64,000 nucleotides of DNA from Halovenus rubra (GCF_026586665.1 NZ_JAODIY010000004.1:390301-454300); one strand, 5' to 3'. Shown: positions 7,016 to 16,678, counted from the first letter of the stretch. Numbers and translations: made by a program. The notes: generated from the sequence alone by a model not told the origin.

Positions 7016-10000
7016 ATGAGTAAAAGCGAAATCACAACGAAGTTGTTTGCCATCGCTTTCGCGGTGGTTATGGCGCTGTCGATGGTGAGCATGGGTGCTG
7101 CATCCATCGGTGCGCAGACAACAACAGACGACGTAGATGTACAGAATTTTGAAGACGTAGAGATCTCTACTGATCTGCAAGACACAGCAGATTCAAATGA
7201 AGTCGTCGAGGCAATCGTCCGGTTCGATTCGATTGACGTGGACGCGTTGCCGACTGGCAACCACGATGCAGTCGTTGGGCAGCTCAAATCGCACGCGGAC
7301 CGCACACAGGAACGGTTCAAAGCGTGGGCTAGCCAGAACGACGCAGTTTCTGTTGAAGGAAGTCTCTGGATCACGAACGCTGCAGTGGTCAAGATCCGGA
7401 CCAGCGAGGTCAGCCTCGACGACCTCGCCGACCAGCCTGGTGTCACACGCATCCACGAGAACCACCAGTATTCGCTCCCTGAGGTTCAGGAAGGCGATGC
7501 CCCAGCTAACCAGGACGTAACCTACGGCCTCGACCAGATGAACGCGACCGAAGTCTGGGACATGGGTATCACTGGCGAGGGTGCCGACGTGGCCATCCTC
7601 GATACTGGTGTTGCAGGTGACCACCCGGACATCGACATTGCTCCGGAACGCTTCGTCGAAATCGATGAAGACGGTAACCCAGTCGATGTTGATCCGTACG
7701 ACTCCGCAGACCACGGTACGCACGTGAGTGGTACCGCAACCGGTAGCGCCAACCCTGATGGTGGCACGGCTTACGGTGTTGCGCCTGATGCTACTCTCTG
7801 GCACGGCCTGACGATTCCGGGCGGTGGCGGCTCTTTCGTGCAGGTTGCTGGTGGTATGGAGTGGGCTGCAAACCAGTCTGAAATTGATGTTGTCGGCATG
7901 AGCCTCGGTGCAGAGGGTTACCTCCCTGACCTGATCGAGGCAGCGGAGAACATCCGTGAATCCGGAAAGATTCTGACCGCATCGATCGGCAACGCTGGTC
8001 AGGATACCAGTGGTTCCCCCGGTAACTACTACTCGTCTTTCGCTAGCGGTGCTGTCGACTCTGACGGCAACCTGGCGGGTTTCTCGAGTGGTGAAACAAT
8101 CAACACTCAGGAAGACTTCGGGGACGATGCCCCCAATTACTGGCCTGATGAGTACGTCCAGCCAAACGCCGCTGCAGCCGGTGTCGACGTTCTGAGTGCT
8201 GCCCCAGATGGTAGTACGCAGAGTCTGTCAGGGACTTCGATGTCCCAGCCCCACAAGGCTGGCCTCATGGCCCTGATGACATCCGCATACGGAGACGTTA
8301 ACCCTGACTTGTTCAAGGACGTTGTTCAGGAAACCGCATGGCAGCCTGACGACAGTCTTGAAGACCCGAACCAGCAGTTCGGTCACGGTATTGTTGACGC
8401 AGCAGCAGCCGTCGGACAGGTTGCCTACAACCAGTCCATCGAAGGAACCGTCTACGACACGGAAGGTAACCCGGTCGCGGGTGCCGAAGTGACCGTCGAC
8501 GAGACCGGCGTCAGTACGATGACCGGTGAAGACGGAACGTACTCGATTATCCACGAAGCCGGTACGTGGAGCGTTACGGCAGATGCGTTCGGTCACTCCC
8601 CGATGACCGAAACAGTCGAACTAAACGAAAACGAAACCGCAACCCAGGAGTTTGACCTTGACGGCGAACTCGACCTCGAGCCTGTTGAAGGTCAACAGGA
8701 GGGTGTCGAAGCAGGTAGCATGGTGACGGCTACGGTCAACATCGCGAATGTTGACACTGTCACCGTTAACGAAATTGCCGGCTACGAAGGTAACATGACG
8801 CTACACGTCGGCGGTGAGGAGGCCACCTTCGGTGAGCCTGTCTCCGTTGACTACAACGGCTGGAGCACAGTCGTCGAAATCGCAGTCGAAACTGAGTCCG
8901 ATGTCGCTGGTGAGATCGAGCTTGAACACACCTTTGCGGGTGCAGGCGACAGTACCACCATCACGACCGGACCGACTACCGTCTTCGAAGAATACGTCAA
9001 AGTTGGTGTCGTCGGTGAAAACGGCGACGATGTCGTCAACCGGCTCAGCAGTCAGCTCGGTTCGATGTACACTTTCGACACACTGACCAGCTCCGAGGCA
9101 GTTGACGCCGCCAGCAACGCCGAATACGACGTGTACGCCATCAACTCGATGGAAGAGAATCACGTCGAAGAGTTCAACGGATACACCGCTGGAGCCACAG
9201 CAGGTGTCGTCTGGCTTGACAATTGGGGCTCGTCCTCGAACGGTATCGAGGCCAAGTCCGCAGTTCTGGGCAACCCCAGTAGCACTAGCGACAGCTTCTC
9301 ATCGCCAAACCCTGAACTCGAGATCACCTCTGACCACCCGATCTTCGAAGGTGTCGGTCAGGTTGGTGACATGTTCCAGATTCACAGCGCCTCCTTTGCG
9401 GACCACTCGTGGTTCGAGGGGTACGACGGTGACGTGATCGGTAACATCCAGGCAGGCGGCGTCGATGACGGCAGCGGTGTCGGTGTCGACGAAGAAGATA
9501 ACACGATTCTGCTCTCCACGTTCGGTAGCTCTTCGTTCGTCTCGAGCGGCGACTTCAGCGAAGAGGCAGATATGGTGCTTGCAAACGCAGTCTCGTACCT
9601 TAGCGAAGAGTCCGACGTTGAACCTGAAGCGACGCTGAGTATCGAAGATACAAACGTTTCGGTCCAGCATGCTGAAGACGAAGTGACCCTTCACGCAACT
9701 CACGAATCCGCTGCTGGATTCCAGGCGTTCATCAACTTCGATACTGAAGCCGTCGAAATAACCAACGTTGAAGCCGCGAACATGGGTATCCAGTATGAGC
9801 TGAACAACGATGAGGGCTGGCTCTACATCTCCGGTGCAGAAGCAACTGGCCAGGAGAACCCCGAGCTTGCCCACATCTCGCTCAACGCGTCCGGACTTGA
9901 CGCGAGTGAGGAAACCGCACTCGAACTTGGCAGTGACAGCGTTGTCAACGACGAGATGGGTAACCAACTCCTCACTACGCTCGAGAATGGTCACATCAAC

Positions 10001-10288
10001 GCTATCTCTCAGGAGCTTGGTGACGTCCTCGGTGACGGTGACATCCACTCCGGTGACGCTGTCGTGGTCCAGCGCTACATCGCTGGCCTCGACATCCCTG
10101 TCTCCGAAGAGATGGTCGAGACCTATGGTGACGTTGACCAGGACGGCGAAGTCACGTCTGCTGACGTGACCGCCATCCTTCAGCACATCACTGAGCCCGA
10201 CCACCCAGGCTTTGCGCCTGATGAAGACTCTGATGTTCAGAGTATGACGATGGTCGTCCAGGGCCCACAGATTGGCCTAGCAGGCTAA
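7016..10288 (+). CDS. Secreted subtilase (S8) with cohesin and dockerin modules
   Basis: A 1090-residue extracellular serine protease. Order: Sec-type signal (1-33, no twin Arg, unlike the Tat signals usual for halolysins); I9-like propeptide (about 60-155); S8 catalytic domain with D196 (ILDTGV), H233 (DHGTHVSGT), oxyanion N326 (SIGNAG) and S408 (GTSMSQPH); a carboxypeptidase-regulatory-like beta sandwich (474-545); an alpha/beta domain about 660-865 resembling glutamine-amidotransferase/ThuA folds (VGVVGENGDDV); a cohesin-like module (872-998, with GFQAFINFD and NNDEGW); and a type I dockerin (1002-1058). The second dockerin loop, DVDQDGEVTSAD, is complete; the first has Leu at its third ligand. 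Paralogous to 11388-14576. Likely degrades extracellular protein as part of a surface complex. Confidence 0.9.
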   Translation: MSKSEITTKLFAIAFAVVMALSMVSMGAASIGAQTTTDDVDVQNFEDVEISTDLQDTADSNEVVEAIVRFDSIDVDALPTGNHDAVVGQLKSHADRTQERFKAWASQNDAVSVEGSLWITNAAVVKIRTSEVSLDDLADQPGVTRIHENHQYSLPEVQEGDAPANQDVTYGLDQMNATEVWDMGITGEGADVAILDTGVAGDHPDIDIAPERFVEIDEDGNPVDVDPYDSADHGTHVSGTATGSANPDGGTAYGVAPDATLWHGLTIPGGGGSFVQVAGGMEWAANQSEIDVVGMSLGAEGYLPDLIEAAENIRESGKILTASIGNAGQDTSGSPGNYYSSFASGAVDSDGNLAGFSSGETINTQEDFGDDAPNYWPDEYVQPNAAAAGVDVLSAAPDGSTQSLSGTSMSQPHKAGLMALMTSAYGDVNPDLFKDVVQETAWQPDDSLEDPNQQFGHGIVDAAAAVGQVAYNQSIEGTVYDTEGNPVAGAEVTVDETGVSTMTGEDGTYSIIHEAGTWSVTADAFGHSPMTETVELNENETATQEFDLDGELDLEPVEGQQEGVEAGSMVTATVNIANVDTVTVNEIAGYEGNMTLHVGGEEATFGEPVSVDYNGWSTVVEIAVETESDVAGEIELEHTFAGAGDSTTITTGPTTVFEEYVKVGVVGENGDDVVNRLSSQLGSMYTFDTLTSSEAVDAASNAEYDVYAINSMEENHVEEFNGYTAGATAGVVWLDNWGSSSNGIEAKSAVLGNPSSTSDSFSSPNPELEITSDHPIFEGVGQVGDMFQIHSASFADHSWFEGYDGDVIGNIQAGGVDDGSGVGVDEEDNTILLSTFGSSSFVSSGDFSEEADMVLANAVSYLSEESDVEPEATLSIEDTNVSVQHAEDEVTLHATHESAAGFQAFINFDTEAVEITNVEAANMGIQYELNNDEGWLYISGAEATGQENPELAHISLNASGLDASEETALELGSDSVVNDEMGNQLLTTLENGHINAISQELGDVLGDGDIHSGDAVVVQRYIAGLDIPVSEEMVETYGDVDQDGEVTSADVTAILQHITEPDHPGFAPDEDSDVQSMTMVVQGPQIGLAG

Positions 10289-10335
10289 CGTCACTCAGCC
10301 GTTCCGAGCGTGATTGAATCGTACGCTAACTATCT

Positions 10336-10371
10336 CCCGCCCCGTGCGGGTTTCCCCAACTCGCTTTTTTT
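10336..10371 (+). terminator. Hairpin-T-run terminator after the first subtilase
   Basis: CCCGC (10336-10340) and GCGGG (10346-10350) form a stem with loop CCCGT. It is followed 13 bases later by eight consecutive T at 10364-10371. Located 48 bases after the subtilase stop. Separates the protease transcript from the cohesin gene, which has its own TATA box. Confidence 0.6.
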
Positions 10372-10453
10372 ACCATGCGGGTTGGTTTCAAGAATACTGT
10401 AGATAAATCTGTAGCTAAATTACTTAGATTAACTCATAACTGTTTGGGAAAAA

Positions 10454-10460
10454 CTTATAT
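10454..10460 (+). promoter_or_regulatory. TATA box of the cohesin anchor gene
   Basis: CTTATAT in AAAACTTATATTTC ends 22 bases before the ATG at 10483, right for an archaeal promoter feeding a leaderless transcript. Confidence 0.5.
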
Positions 10461-10482
10461 TTCTGTGTGAAGAGCTAGCAGT

Positions 10483-11301
10483 ATGAAGCTTCCAAGCCCC
10501 TCGTTCAGCATCGGCGTGGTGCTGATGTGTGCCGTCCTTTTCGTTTCGTCGGTAACGGTTGCTGCTGGTGCATACAGCACGTCAGCAGACAACATAGAGA
10601 CAATACAGCAAGAAGTCGACCAACTATATCTTAACTCAGACACCGGGTCTCCAGGCGGGTCAGCGCTTGTTACCCTTGGTGCTGAGGCCGACAACGTAGC
10701 CGGGTACGAAGTCAATCTCAGTTTTGACCCATCCGTCGTACAGTTCGCTAACGCCACAGGAGAGAGTCTGTCTGATCCTGTCACAAATGTAAATAATAAA
10801 GAAGGATGGGTTTATCTAACAAGTTCGGACCCGGAAGGCGTTGCAGACCCGACGATAGCATTTCTGGAGTTCCGCGTTGTCGGTGAAACTGGAGATAAAA
10901 GCCCACTCCAATTTAACGACGGTGACACTCTCGTCAATAACGAAGATCTGGAGGTATACGAGGCATCTAACGGTGAAATAGACCTTTCGTCAACGACTAT
11001 CAGTGTGGCTGAAATCGGCTCAGATCAGAGCTCGGATAACGGCGACGGGTCTTCATCCGGAGATGGTTCATCAGACCAATCTTCAGACGATACTGCCGGT
11101 GATAACTCGGCTGATGAGAACTCAGACAGTCAAACTGAACCAGATGACTCGTCCACAGGAGACACGGCGCCACAAGATGATTCAAGCTCTGGCATGTCGA
11201 CGCTTACTATTGTTGCACTGGCGTTTGCCGCAGGTGCTATACTCGTCACAGCAATTGTCGGCTCTGTTCTGTATGGGGTCCGAGTTGGCCGGAGACAGTA
11301 A
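10483..11301 (+). CDS. Membrane-anchored cohesin-domain surface protein
   Basis: A 272-residue protein: signal peptide (1-27); one cohesin-like module (about 45-175) with VAGYEVNLSFDPSVVQF, NNKEGWVYLTSS and DPTIAFLEF, the same landmarks as the cohesins inside both flanking subtilases; a Ser/Asp/Gly/Thr linker (180-235), probably glycosylated; then a TM helix (about 243-266) and a basic VGRRQ end in the cytoplasm. It has no catalytic domain. By analogy with cellulosomal anchoring scaffoldins it could tether dockerin-bearing proteins to the cell surface, and the two proteases on either side carry dockerins. The interaction is inference from module content and position. Confidence 0.85.
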   Translation: MKLPSPSFSIGVVLMCAVLFVSSVTVAAGAYSTSADNIETIQQEVDQLYLNSDTGSPGGSALVTLGAEADNVAGYEVNLSFDPSVVQFANATGESLSDPVTNVNNKEGWVYLTSSDPEGVADPTIAFLEFRVVGETGDKSPLQFNDGDTLVNNEDLEVYEASNGEIDLSSTTISVAEIGSDQSSDNGDGSSSGDGSSDQSSDDTAGDNSADENSDSQTEPDDSSTGDTAPQDDSSSGMSTLTIVALAFAAGAILVTAIVGSVLYGVRVGRRQ

Positions 11302-11387
11302 CTAATCACCCTTTCAGGTGGTTCCGGAACCTGTTTCAGAGTGACAATAACTACCCTTAGTTACGTGCAACAAGCGAATAGTTCGTC

Positions 11388-14300
11388 ATGAGTAGACTCT
11401 CTGGGCTGGTTGGTTGCCTTTCGCTTGTGCTGGTCTTTTCGCTTATCTGGCCGTGGGTCGGCTTCACTGGAGGGGCGGTTGGGGCTGGGCAGACTCCTTT
11501 CGATGAGAAAGAGAGAAACCAGACGGCCAACTTCGAAAACCAGACTGTCGTCGTACGTTTTGAACCAGTTGACCGTGACCGTCTCTCAGGGAGTGACCGA
11601 CCAACCGTGACTGAGCGGCTCAAAGACCATGCAAACAAAACCCAGAAGCCGTTCTTACGGTGGGCAAAACGCACTGACAGCGTCGCCGTCAAGAGCAGCT
11701 ATTGGTTGACGAATGCGGTCCTCGTCTCTGTGAGTGATAAATTAAGCCGGGCAGAACTCGTCGATCATCCACATGTCGTTGGGTTACACAATAACTTCGA
11801 AGTTAGCGTGCCGGATACCGGAGAACCCAGCTCTCAGACCGCATCAGCGACAGGAGATGTTACGGAGGGACTGGATCTGCTCGGGGTACCTGAAGTCTGG
11901 GAAACGTACGGTGTCAGGGGAGACGGTGCAGATGTCGCTATCATCGACACTGGTGTTGATATCACACATCCAGACCTTACACTCCCCAGCTCACGGTGGG
12001 CACACTTCGACAAAGAAGGCAATCTGGTCGACTCTCAACCACACGACAACAATGGTCATGGAACACACGTAAGTGGCACTGTCGTCGGTCCGACTAATCC
12101 AGCAGGTGATGTACCCGCTTATGGCGTTGCTCCGGAGGCGACGCTCTGGCACGTAAAAGCACTCGATAGCAGTGGTGTCGGAACGTTTGAGCAACTCGTG
12201 GCCGCGATGGAGTGGGTAGTGACTGAGTCGGATGTGGATATTGTTGGAATGAGTCTTGGTGCTGAAGGTTACCATACTCAACTCATTGAGCCTGCACAAC
12301 ACCTCCGGGACGCAGGAATCATTCTTACGACCTCAGTTGGAAATAGCGGCCCCGAAACAACTTCTTCTCCTGGGAACTATCAGAGTGCATTTACTACTGG
12401 CGCAGTCGACAGCGTGGGGAACGTTGCTGATTTCTCCAGTGGTAACAGGGTCGATACTGCCAACTTTACTGATGAAGTACCGGATAGTTGGGAGACTTCT
12501 TATATCAAGCCCGATGTTGTTGCGCCAGGTATCGATATCACGAGTACCTCTACTGGCACTGGGTACGAGACACTTTCAGGTACTTCGATGGCTCAACCGC
12601 ACACTGCCGGTATCTTCGCACTCCTAGTCTCAGCACTGGGAACAACTGACCGAGAACGCTTCCAGCACATTATCAAGAAAACAGCAGATGACCGGGAAGC
12701 AATCCCAAAGAACCGGGAAGGAAGCGGTATTATCGACGCGACGGCGGCTATCGGCGCTATTCTTGGAGACGACGGAGTCAGTGGAACGGTCCAGAACACA
12801 GGTGGTCAGCCACTGGGCAAAGCTCAAATCACCGTCGAGGAAACTGGTGCAACAGTCCGTACAGAATCTGACGGCACCTATTCGGTACCACTCGCGCCAG
12901 GGCAGTACACCATCACGGCAACAGCGTTCGGTTACGAATCGCAAACCAAACCCGTGACAGTCAGTGACAACAACCAGATAACTACTCAGTTTTCGCTCAA
13001 TTCAGCACCTGATCTCAATATCGTTGATGGGCTTCCCAAACGTCTCGGATCTGGAATTTCTGCGGCCAGTGAGCTAACAGTGGCCAACGCAACAAAGCTT
13101 ACAATCGATAACCGTGGAACAATTAATGGGAGTCTTACTGTCACTGTCGATGGAGATGAGGTGTCATTTGGAACACCGATACCGCTTTCTCCGGGTGTAA
13201 ATGATGTCAATATTGGCATTCAAGTAGGAGATAAAGCAAAAGGAACTCTTGGATTGTCCTATACTGTTGAGAGCGGTGGGATGGTGAACGCTGTCGACGG
13301 GAGGCGTGTTACTGTACTCAATGAGCAATACAGCGTTGGAGTTGTCGAAGACAACAGCTCCAACTGGGGACAAACGTGGGCAAACAAACTTGAGGGGAGA
13401 CTTCCAGCCAAGTATAGTGTCGACTCAGTAAGTGCACAGAACGTAATTGAAACGCCCCACAGATACGATTCGTATTTCGTCCATTCTATCGACGATACGA
13501 TTGTAGACGAGTGGATGGAAGCGACGAGCGATATTGGGGTCGTCTATACGAGCCAGCATGCTGGACCGGATGCGCTCAACCAGCGTTCGACTGCAATCGG
13601 GGACCCCGACACCGTCCGTGCCACACCGGGGTTGCGGACTTGGAGAGTAGTGGAAGAACATCCTCTCTTCGACGGCGTCGCAACGCGGGGAGACACTATT
13701 ACGGTCCACAAAGAGGATGTCTTCGCAGACGGAGCTTCGTTTTCGGGAACAGAGGGCACCATTATTGCAGAGGCAGCCAACGGAAAGGGTGCTGTCGCCA
13801 TTGACTCCTCCAGAAACGATATCATGCTTACGTCGGTCGGATTTGGCTGGGTTCTGCCAGGCGAGCACACCCGTGACGCGTTGAGTGTTGTTACGAACGC
13901 AGTAACGTACTTCCTAGACTCGGAACCTACCAGTAAATACTCGCTCGGGATAGCAGACGGCAGTGTCTCAAACAGAGTTCCAAACACGACAGTGAGGCTG
14001 TCCGCTCGCGGAGACGAAATCGCGGGTTACCAAAGCTTCATTGAGTTTGATCCCGATAGACTGCAGATTGATACTGTGTCTCCAATGACTTTTGAGACGG
14101 TCTACGAGCTTAATAATCAAGAGGGTTGGCTCAACATCGCTGGAACGGCCCCGGAAGGACGGACAGATCCGATTCTTGCAGAACTATCGGTGACGGTAAA
14201 CACAACTGCGACAGATAATGTAACGTTATTTCTTGGCGGTGAGTCAAAGCTGAACGGTAAAATGGGGAGTAAGATTGATGCTGTTCGCAACCGTGGCCAG

Positions 14301-14576
14301 ATTACGATTCGTGAGCGACAACTTGGTGATGTTCTGAATAATGGAAGGATCCACTCGGGCGATGCCATCATTGTGCAGCGCTACCTTGCCGGCTTGGATA
14401 TTCCGGTTTCAACAGAAACTGTCGAGACCTACGGTGATATTGACCAGGATGGTGACGTTACATCTGCAGATGTTTCCTTGCTATTGCAATATCTCGTTAC
14501 TCCAAGAGACTCGAATCTGAGGCCCGGCAACGACAAGCAACAAGGAAATCTGATGACGGCGTTGAGGGTAGTATAA
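11388..14576 (+). CDS. Secreted subtilase (S8) with cohesin and dockerin modules, second copy
   Basis: A 1062-residue paralogue of the 7016 protease with the same order: signal peptide (1-34), I9-like propeptide (about 45-140), S8 domain with D187 (IIDTGV), H224 (NGHGTHVSGT), N319 (VGNSG) and S400 (GTSMAQPH), carboxypeptidase-regulatory-like domain (463-535), alpha/beta domain (about 640-840), cohesin (849-975, AGYQSFIEFD, NNQEGW) and dockerin (981-1040). The first dockerin loop reads DVLNNGRIHSGD, again with Leu at position 3; the second, DIDQDGDVTSAD, is complete. It starts 86 bases after the anchor gene and may share its transcript. The two proteases have diverged considerably in sequence, so this is an old duplication. 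Confidence 0.9.
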   Translation: MSRLSGLVGCLSLVLVFSLIWPWVGFTGGAVGAGQTPFDEKERNQTANFENQTVVVRFEPVDRDRLSGSDRPTVTERLKDHANKTQKPFLRWAKRTDSVAVKSSYWLTNAVLVSVSDKLSRAELVDHPHVVGLHNNFEVSVPDTGEPSSQTASATGDVTEGLDLLGVPEVWETYGVRGDGADVAIIDTGVDITHPDLTLPSSRWAHFDKEGNLVDSQPHDNNGHGTHVSGTVVGPTNPAGDVPAYGVAPEATLWHVKALDSSGVGTFEQLVAAMEWVVTESDVDIVGMSLGAEGYHTQLIEPAQHLRDAGIILTTSVGNSGPETTSSPGNYQSAFTTGAVDSVGNVADFSSGNRVDTANFTDEVPDSWETSYIKPDVVAPGIDITSTSTGTGYETLSGTSMAQPHTAGIFALLVSALGTTDRERFQHIIKKTADDREAIPKNREGSGIIDATAAIGAILGDDGVSGTVQNTGGQPLGKAQITVEETGATVRTESDGTYSVPLAPGQYTITATAFGYESQTKPVTVSDNNQITTQFSLNSAPDLNIVDGLPKRLGSGISAASELTVANATKLTIDNRGTINGSLTVTVDGDEVSFGTPIPLSPGVNDVNIGIQVGDKAKGTLGLSYTVESGGMVNAVDGRRVTVLNEQYSVGVVEDNSSNWGQTWANKLEGRLPAKYSVDSVSAQNVIETPHRYDSYFVHSIDDTIVDEWMEATSDIGVVYTSQHAGPDALNQRSTAIGDPDTVRATPGLRTWRVVEEHPLFDGVATRGDTITVHKEDVFADGASFSGTEGTIIAEAANGKGAVAIDSSRNDIMLTSVGFGWVLPGEHTRDALSVVTNAVTYFLDSEPTSKYSLGIADGSVSNRVPNTTVRLSARGDEIAGYQSFIEFDPDRLQIDTVSPMTFETVYELNNQEGWLNIAGTAPEGRTDPILAELSVTVNTTATDNVTLFLGGESKLNGKMGSKIDAVRNRGQITIRERQLGDVLNNGRIHSGDAIIVQRYLAGLDIPVSTETVETYGDIDQDGDVTSADVSLLLQYLVTPRDSNLRPGNDKQQGNLMTALRVV

Positions 14577-14804
14577 CGCTTCTCCTAAAACCTCTAAAGA
14601 TATTTTTGTTAAAATGGTGGTCATAATGACATTTTAATGCTTACCCTCTCTATTAGCGTCGATGTGGCAACTCATATATACTACCTTACTGTACTTTTCA
14701 GGCTACATTATACAACAATGTAGGAGAGATAGGTTGTGATTGGATGGCATTCAGTGTCATACCTACAAGTGTTCTGAAAGGAAACCAAAACTCTCGGTGA
14801 AAGA

Positions 14805-15425
14805 ATGTCTGACGTAACATCACAAATACAGAGCAGTGAGGATACAGGAGGGGAAAAACAAAGTCGCGGTATTGGAATCGAAACAACCAATATCGCTGAG
14901 GAGAAGGTTGAGTCAATCTCGCGCAATGAGATATTTTATCTATTGAGTAACGAACGGCGCGTCGCTGTTCTTAGATATTTAGCCGAACAGGATAGTTCGG
15001 AACAACAGCTGGGTGGTGTTGTCGAGAAAATAGCTAGTTGGGAAAACGATAAACCAGTCGTCCAGCTAGGTAATGATGAACGCCATCGAGTCTATACTTC
15101 ATTGCGGCAGGCACACCTTCCAGCGCTGGATGAAGCCGATGTAATCAATTTCAACAAAAACCGTGGGATCGTTAGCAGAGGAAACTCGTTTGACCGTGTC
15201 CATGAGTATCTTGAGTATGATCCATCTACAGAATTAAACGATGAGCAGACAACGTCGTTGTTTATCATCTCTTTACTCGGTCTTACCGGACTTCTCTTCT
15301 CGGGACTGAGTGCAACTCCCGTCTTTCCATCTTTTGGACTGGGGTATAGTGCTGTCATATTTATTACACTCGTCCTAACAATAATTGTTTCGATAGGATG
15401 CTTTTTGAACTCTCGCTTGAATTGA
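14805..15425 (+). CDS. DUF7344 winged-helix membrane protein, second copy
   Basis: A 206-residue paralogue of the 2694-3272 protein. The domain (about 40-125) has FYLLSNERRVAVLRYLAEQ, IASWENDK and RVYTSLRQAHLPALDEAD. Two membrane helices follow (about 152-172 and 180-203). The N-terminal 38 residues are a disordered polar extension. It lies just downstream of the cohesin-dockerin cluster and upstream of the DUF1102 locus, so a regulatory role for either is possible. Family assignment is by domain pattern; the DNA target is unknown. Confidence 0.75.
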   Translation: MSDVTSQIQSSEDTGGEKQSRGIGIETTNIAEEKVESISRNEIFYLLSNERRVAVLRYLAEQDSSEQQLGGVVEKIASWENDKPVVQLGNDERHRVYTSLRQAHLPALDEADVINFNKNRGIVSRGNSFDRVHEYLEYDPSTELNDEQTTSLFIISLLGLTGLLFSGLSATPVFPSFGLGYSAVIFITLVLTIIVSIGCFLNSRLN

Positions 15426-15605
15426 CTGACCTACTGTGTGCCTGTTGTAGCCAGATAATTGAGACACCTAAACAATTTTATTGAACTATGCTGTCAGTAA
15501 GGGTTATCTGAATACAGAAACTGTTGGGCAACAAGCGTTTTCAAGCACAGCATATCCGTATTCAGGCAGGTCAAAACTACGTCCAGTCTCTTGTGAATAT
15601 ATAAC

Positions 15606-15764
15606 ATGGAAAAGCCACACACTCCATATCCCCTCGGTCGTTGTCCGGAGTGTGAGTCAAAGATTACCTCGGAACAGCTGGTTTTGAAGTTCAAACCAAA
15701 AGACGGAACAGTAAAAACGCTCGCATTTTGCAACAACTGCGGCGAAGTCATTCCTCCTGTATAA
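15606..15764 (+). CDS. Zinc-ribbon microprotein (52 residues)
   Basis: A short frame starting MEKPHTPYPLGRCPECESK. It has two CxxC knuckles, CPEC and CNNC, about 28 residues apart, separated by a basic strand-rich segment (QLVLKFKPKDG). This is the pattern of the small haloarchaeal zinc beta-ribbon proteins that carry little more than the ribbon. An AT-rich GAATATATAAC directly abuts the start codon. Stand-alone gene. Possible role in nucleic-acid or protein binding, not known. Confidence 0.7.
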   Translation: MEKPHTPYPLGRCPECESKITSEQLVLKFKPKDGTVKTLAFCNNCGEVIPPV

Positions 15765-16024
15765 CGGGTTAATGGGGCAACAATACGGGGCACCGAAGTA
15801 CTTCTCGGCGATATCTTAGCTGTAAGTGTTCGATTTTGGGCGAGCAGGTGGTTTTCAAGCAGTTACCTACATCAGAGCCGATAACAGTATATATAATTAC
15901 CGACAAATTCACGTCTATAATTTGCATATCTCTGGAATACGTTTGCTTATATCGGAAGCTCTCTGATTAGCATCTAGCCCTTTTAATTCGAGTAACAGAG
16001 TCACTGATTCGCGTAACACAACAG

Positions 16025-16678
16025 TCAGTTGTCCGGTCGGAATGAAGGGTCTTCGTCTACATCACCGACGAGAGTCACTTTCTCATTGAATACTTGATCG
16101 TACTCGGTGGCGTCGATTCCATCAGTGTATACTCGCAGCCCAAACGTGATGCATTTTCCAACTTCAAGCTCGACCGCACTGTCTTTTCCCATGATTGGAT
16201 CTATATCAAGAACGTTAGTTCCCACTGTCTCGTCGGTAGCTTCCCCTACGTAACACATTAGTCTGGAAGTACCCTGATATTGTGCATCGATACCATCAGG
16301 AAAGTCATCATCAGTTGGCTTTTTAATAAAGAAGGCAACATCCTCTAAACCTTGGTTACAGACTTGGACGAGATCGTCGAACCACGTTAATGCGGACGTA
16401 TTTGTTCCCTCTCCAGGTTCAACGCCATTTTTTGAGTCGAACGCATCGTGTTCTGAAATATCAATACCTATCGTTTCATCACCGTCCATACTGGCGAAAT
16501 GCTTGCTGTTTCGTGACCGCGAAACAGTCTCAAATTTTAAATATGCTGATGAATCTCCGGCGACGTTGATTGTGACATCGCGTTGTGCCTCTACTGTACT
16601 GAAGGCGCTTGTCCCAGCTAGCCCACTACCAACTGCGGCAGAGCCACCGATTGCAACGAGTATTGTGCGTCGTTTCAT
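16025..16678 (-). CDS. DUF1102 Tat-exported surface subunit
   Basis: A 217-residue protein starting MKRRTILVAIGGS (the longer frame adds MIGI and is not needed). The twin-Arg KRRT followed by a mild hydrophobic stretch and AFSTVEAQ resembles a Tat signal. The mature start, RDVTINVAGDSSAYLKFE, matches the V-x3-D-x2-AYLG N-terminus of the other three proteins here, and TSALTWFDDLVQVCNQG is the DUF1102 core. Beta-rich and acidic, two Cys. DUF1102 proteins belong to the TasA/camelysin-like set of fibre or matrix subunits. Monocistronic, minus strand. Confidence 0.8.
   Translation of the reverse strand: MKRRTILVAIGGSAAVGSGLAGTSAFSTVEAQRDVTINVAGDSSAYLKFETVSRSRNSKHFASMDGDETIGIDISEHDAFDSKNGVEPGEGTNTSALTWFDDLVQVCNQGLEDVAFFIKKPTDDDFPDGIDAQYQGTSRLMCYVGEATDETVGTNVLDIDPIMGKDSAVELEVGKCITFGLRVYTDGIDATEYDQVFNEKVTLVGDVDEDPSFRPDN

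Noticed and set aside
9299..10204. Long antisense frame (301 codons) inside the first subtilase
   Set aside because: Val/Asp/Leu-rich reading caused by codon bias of the real gene; the sense frame has clear cohesin and dockerin modules.
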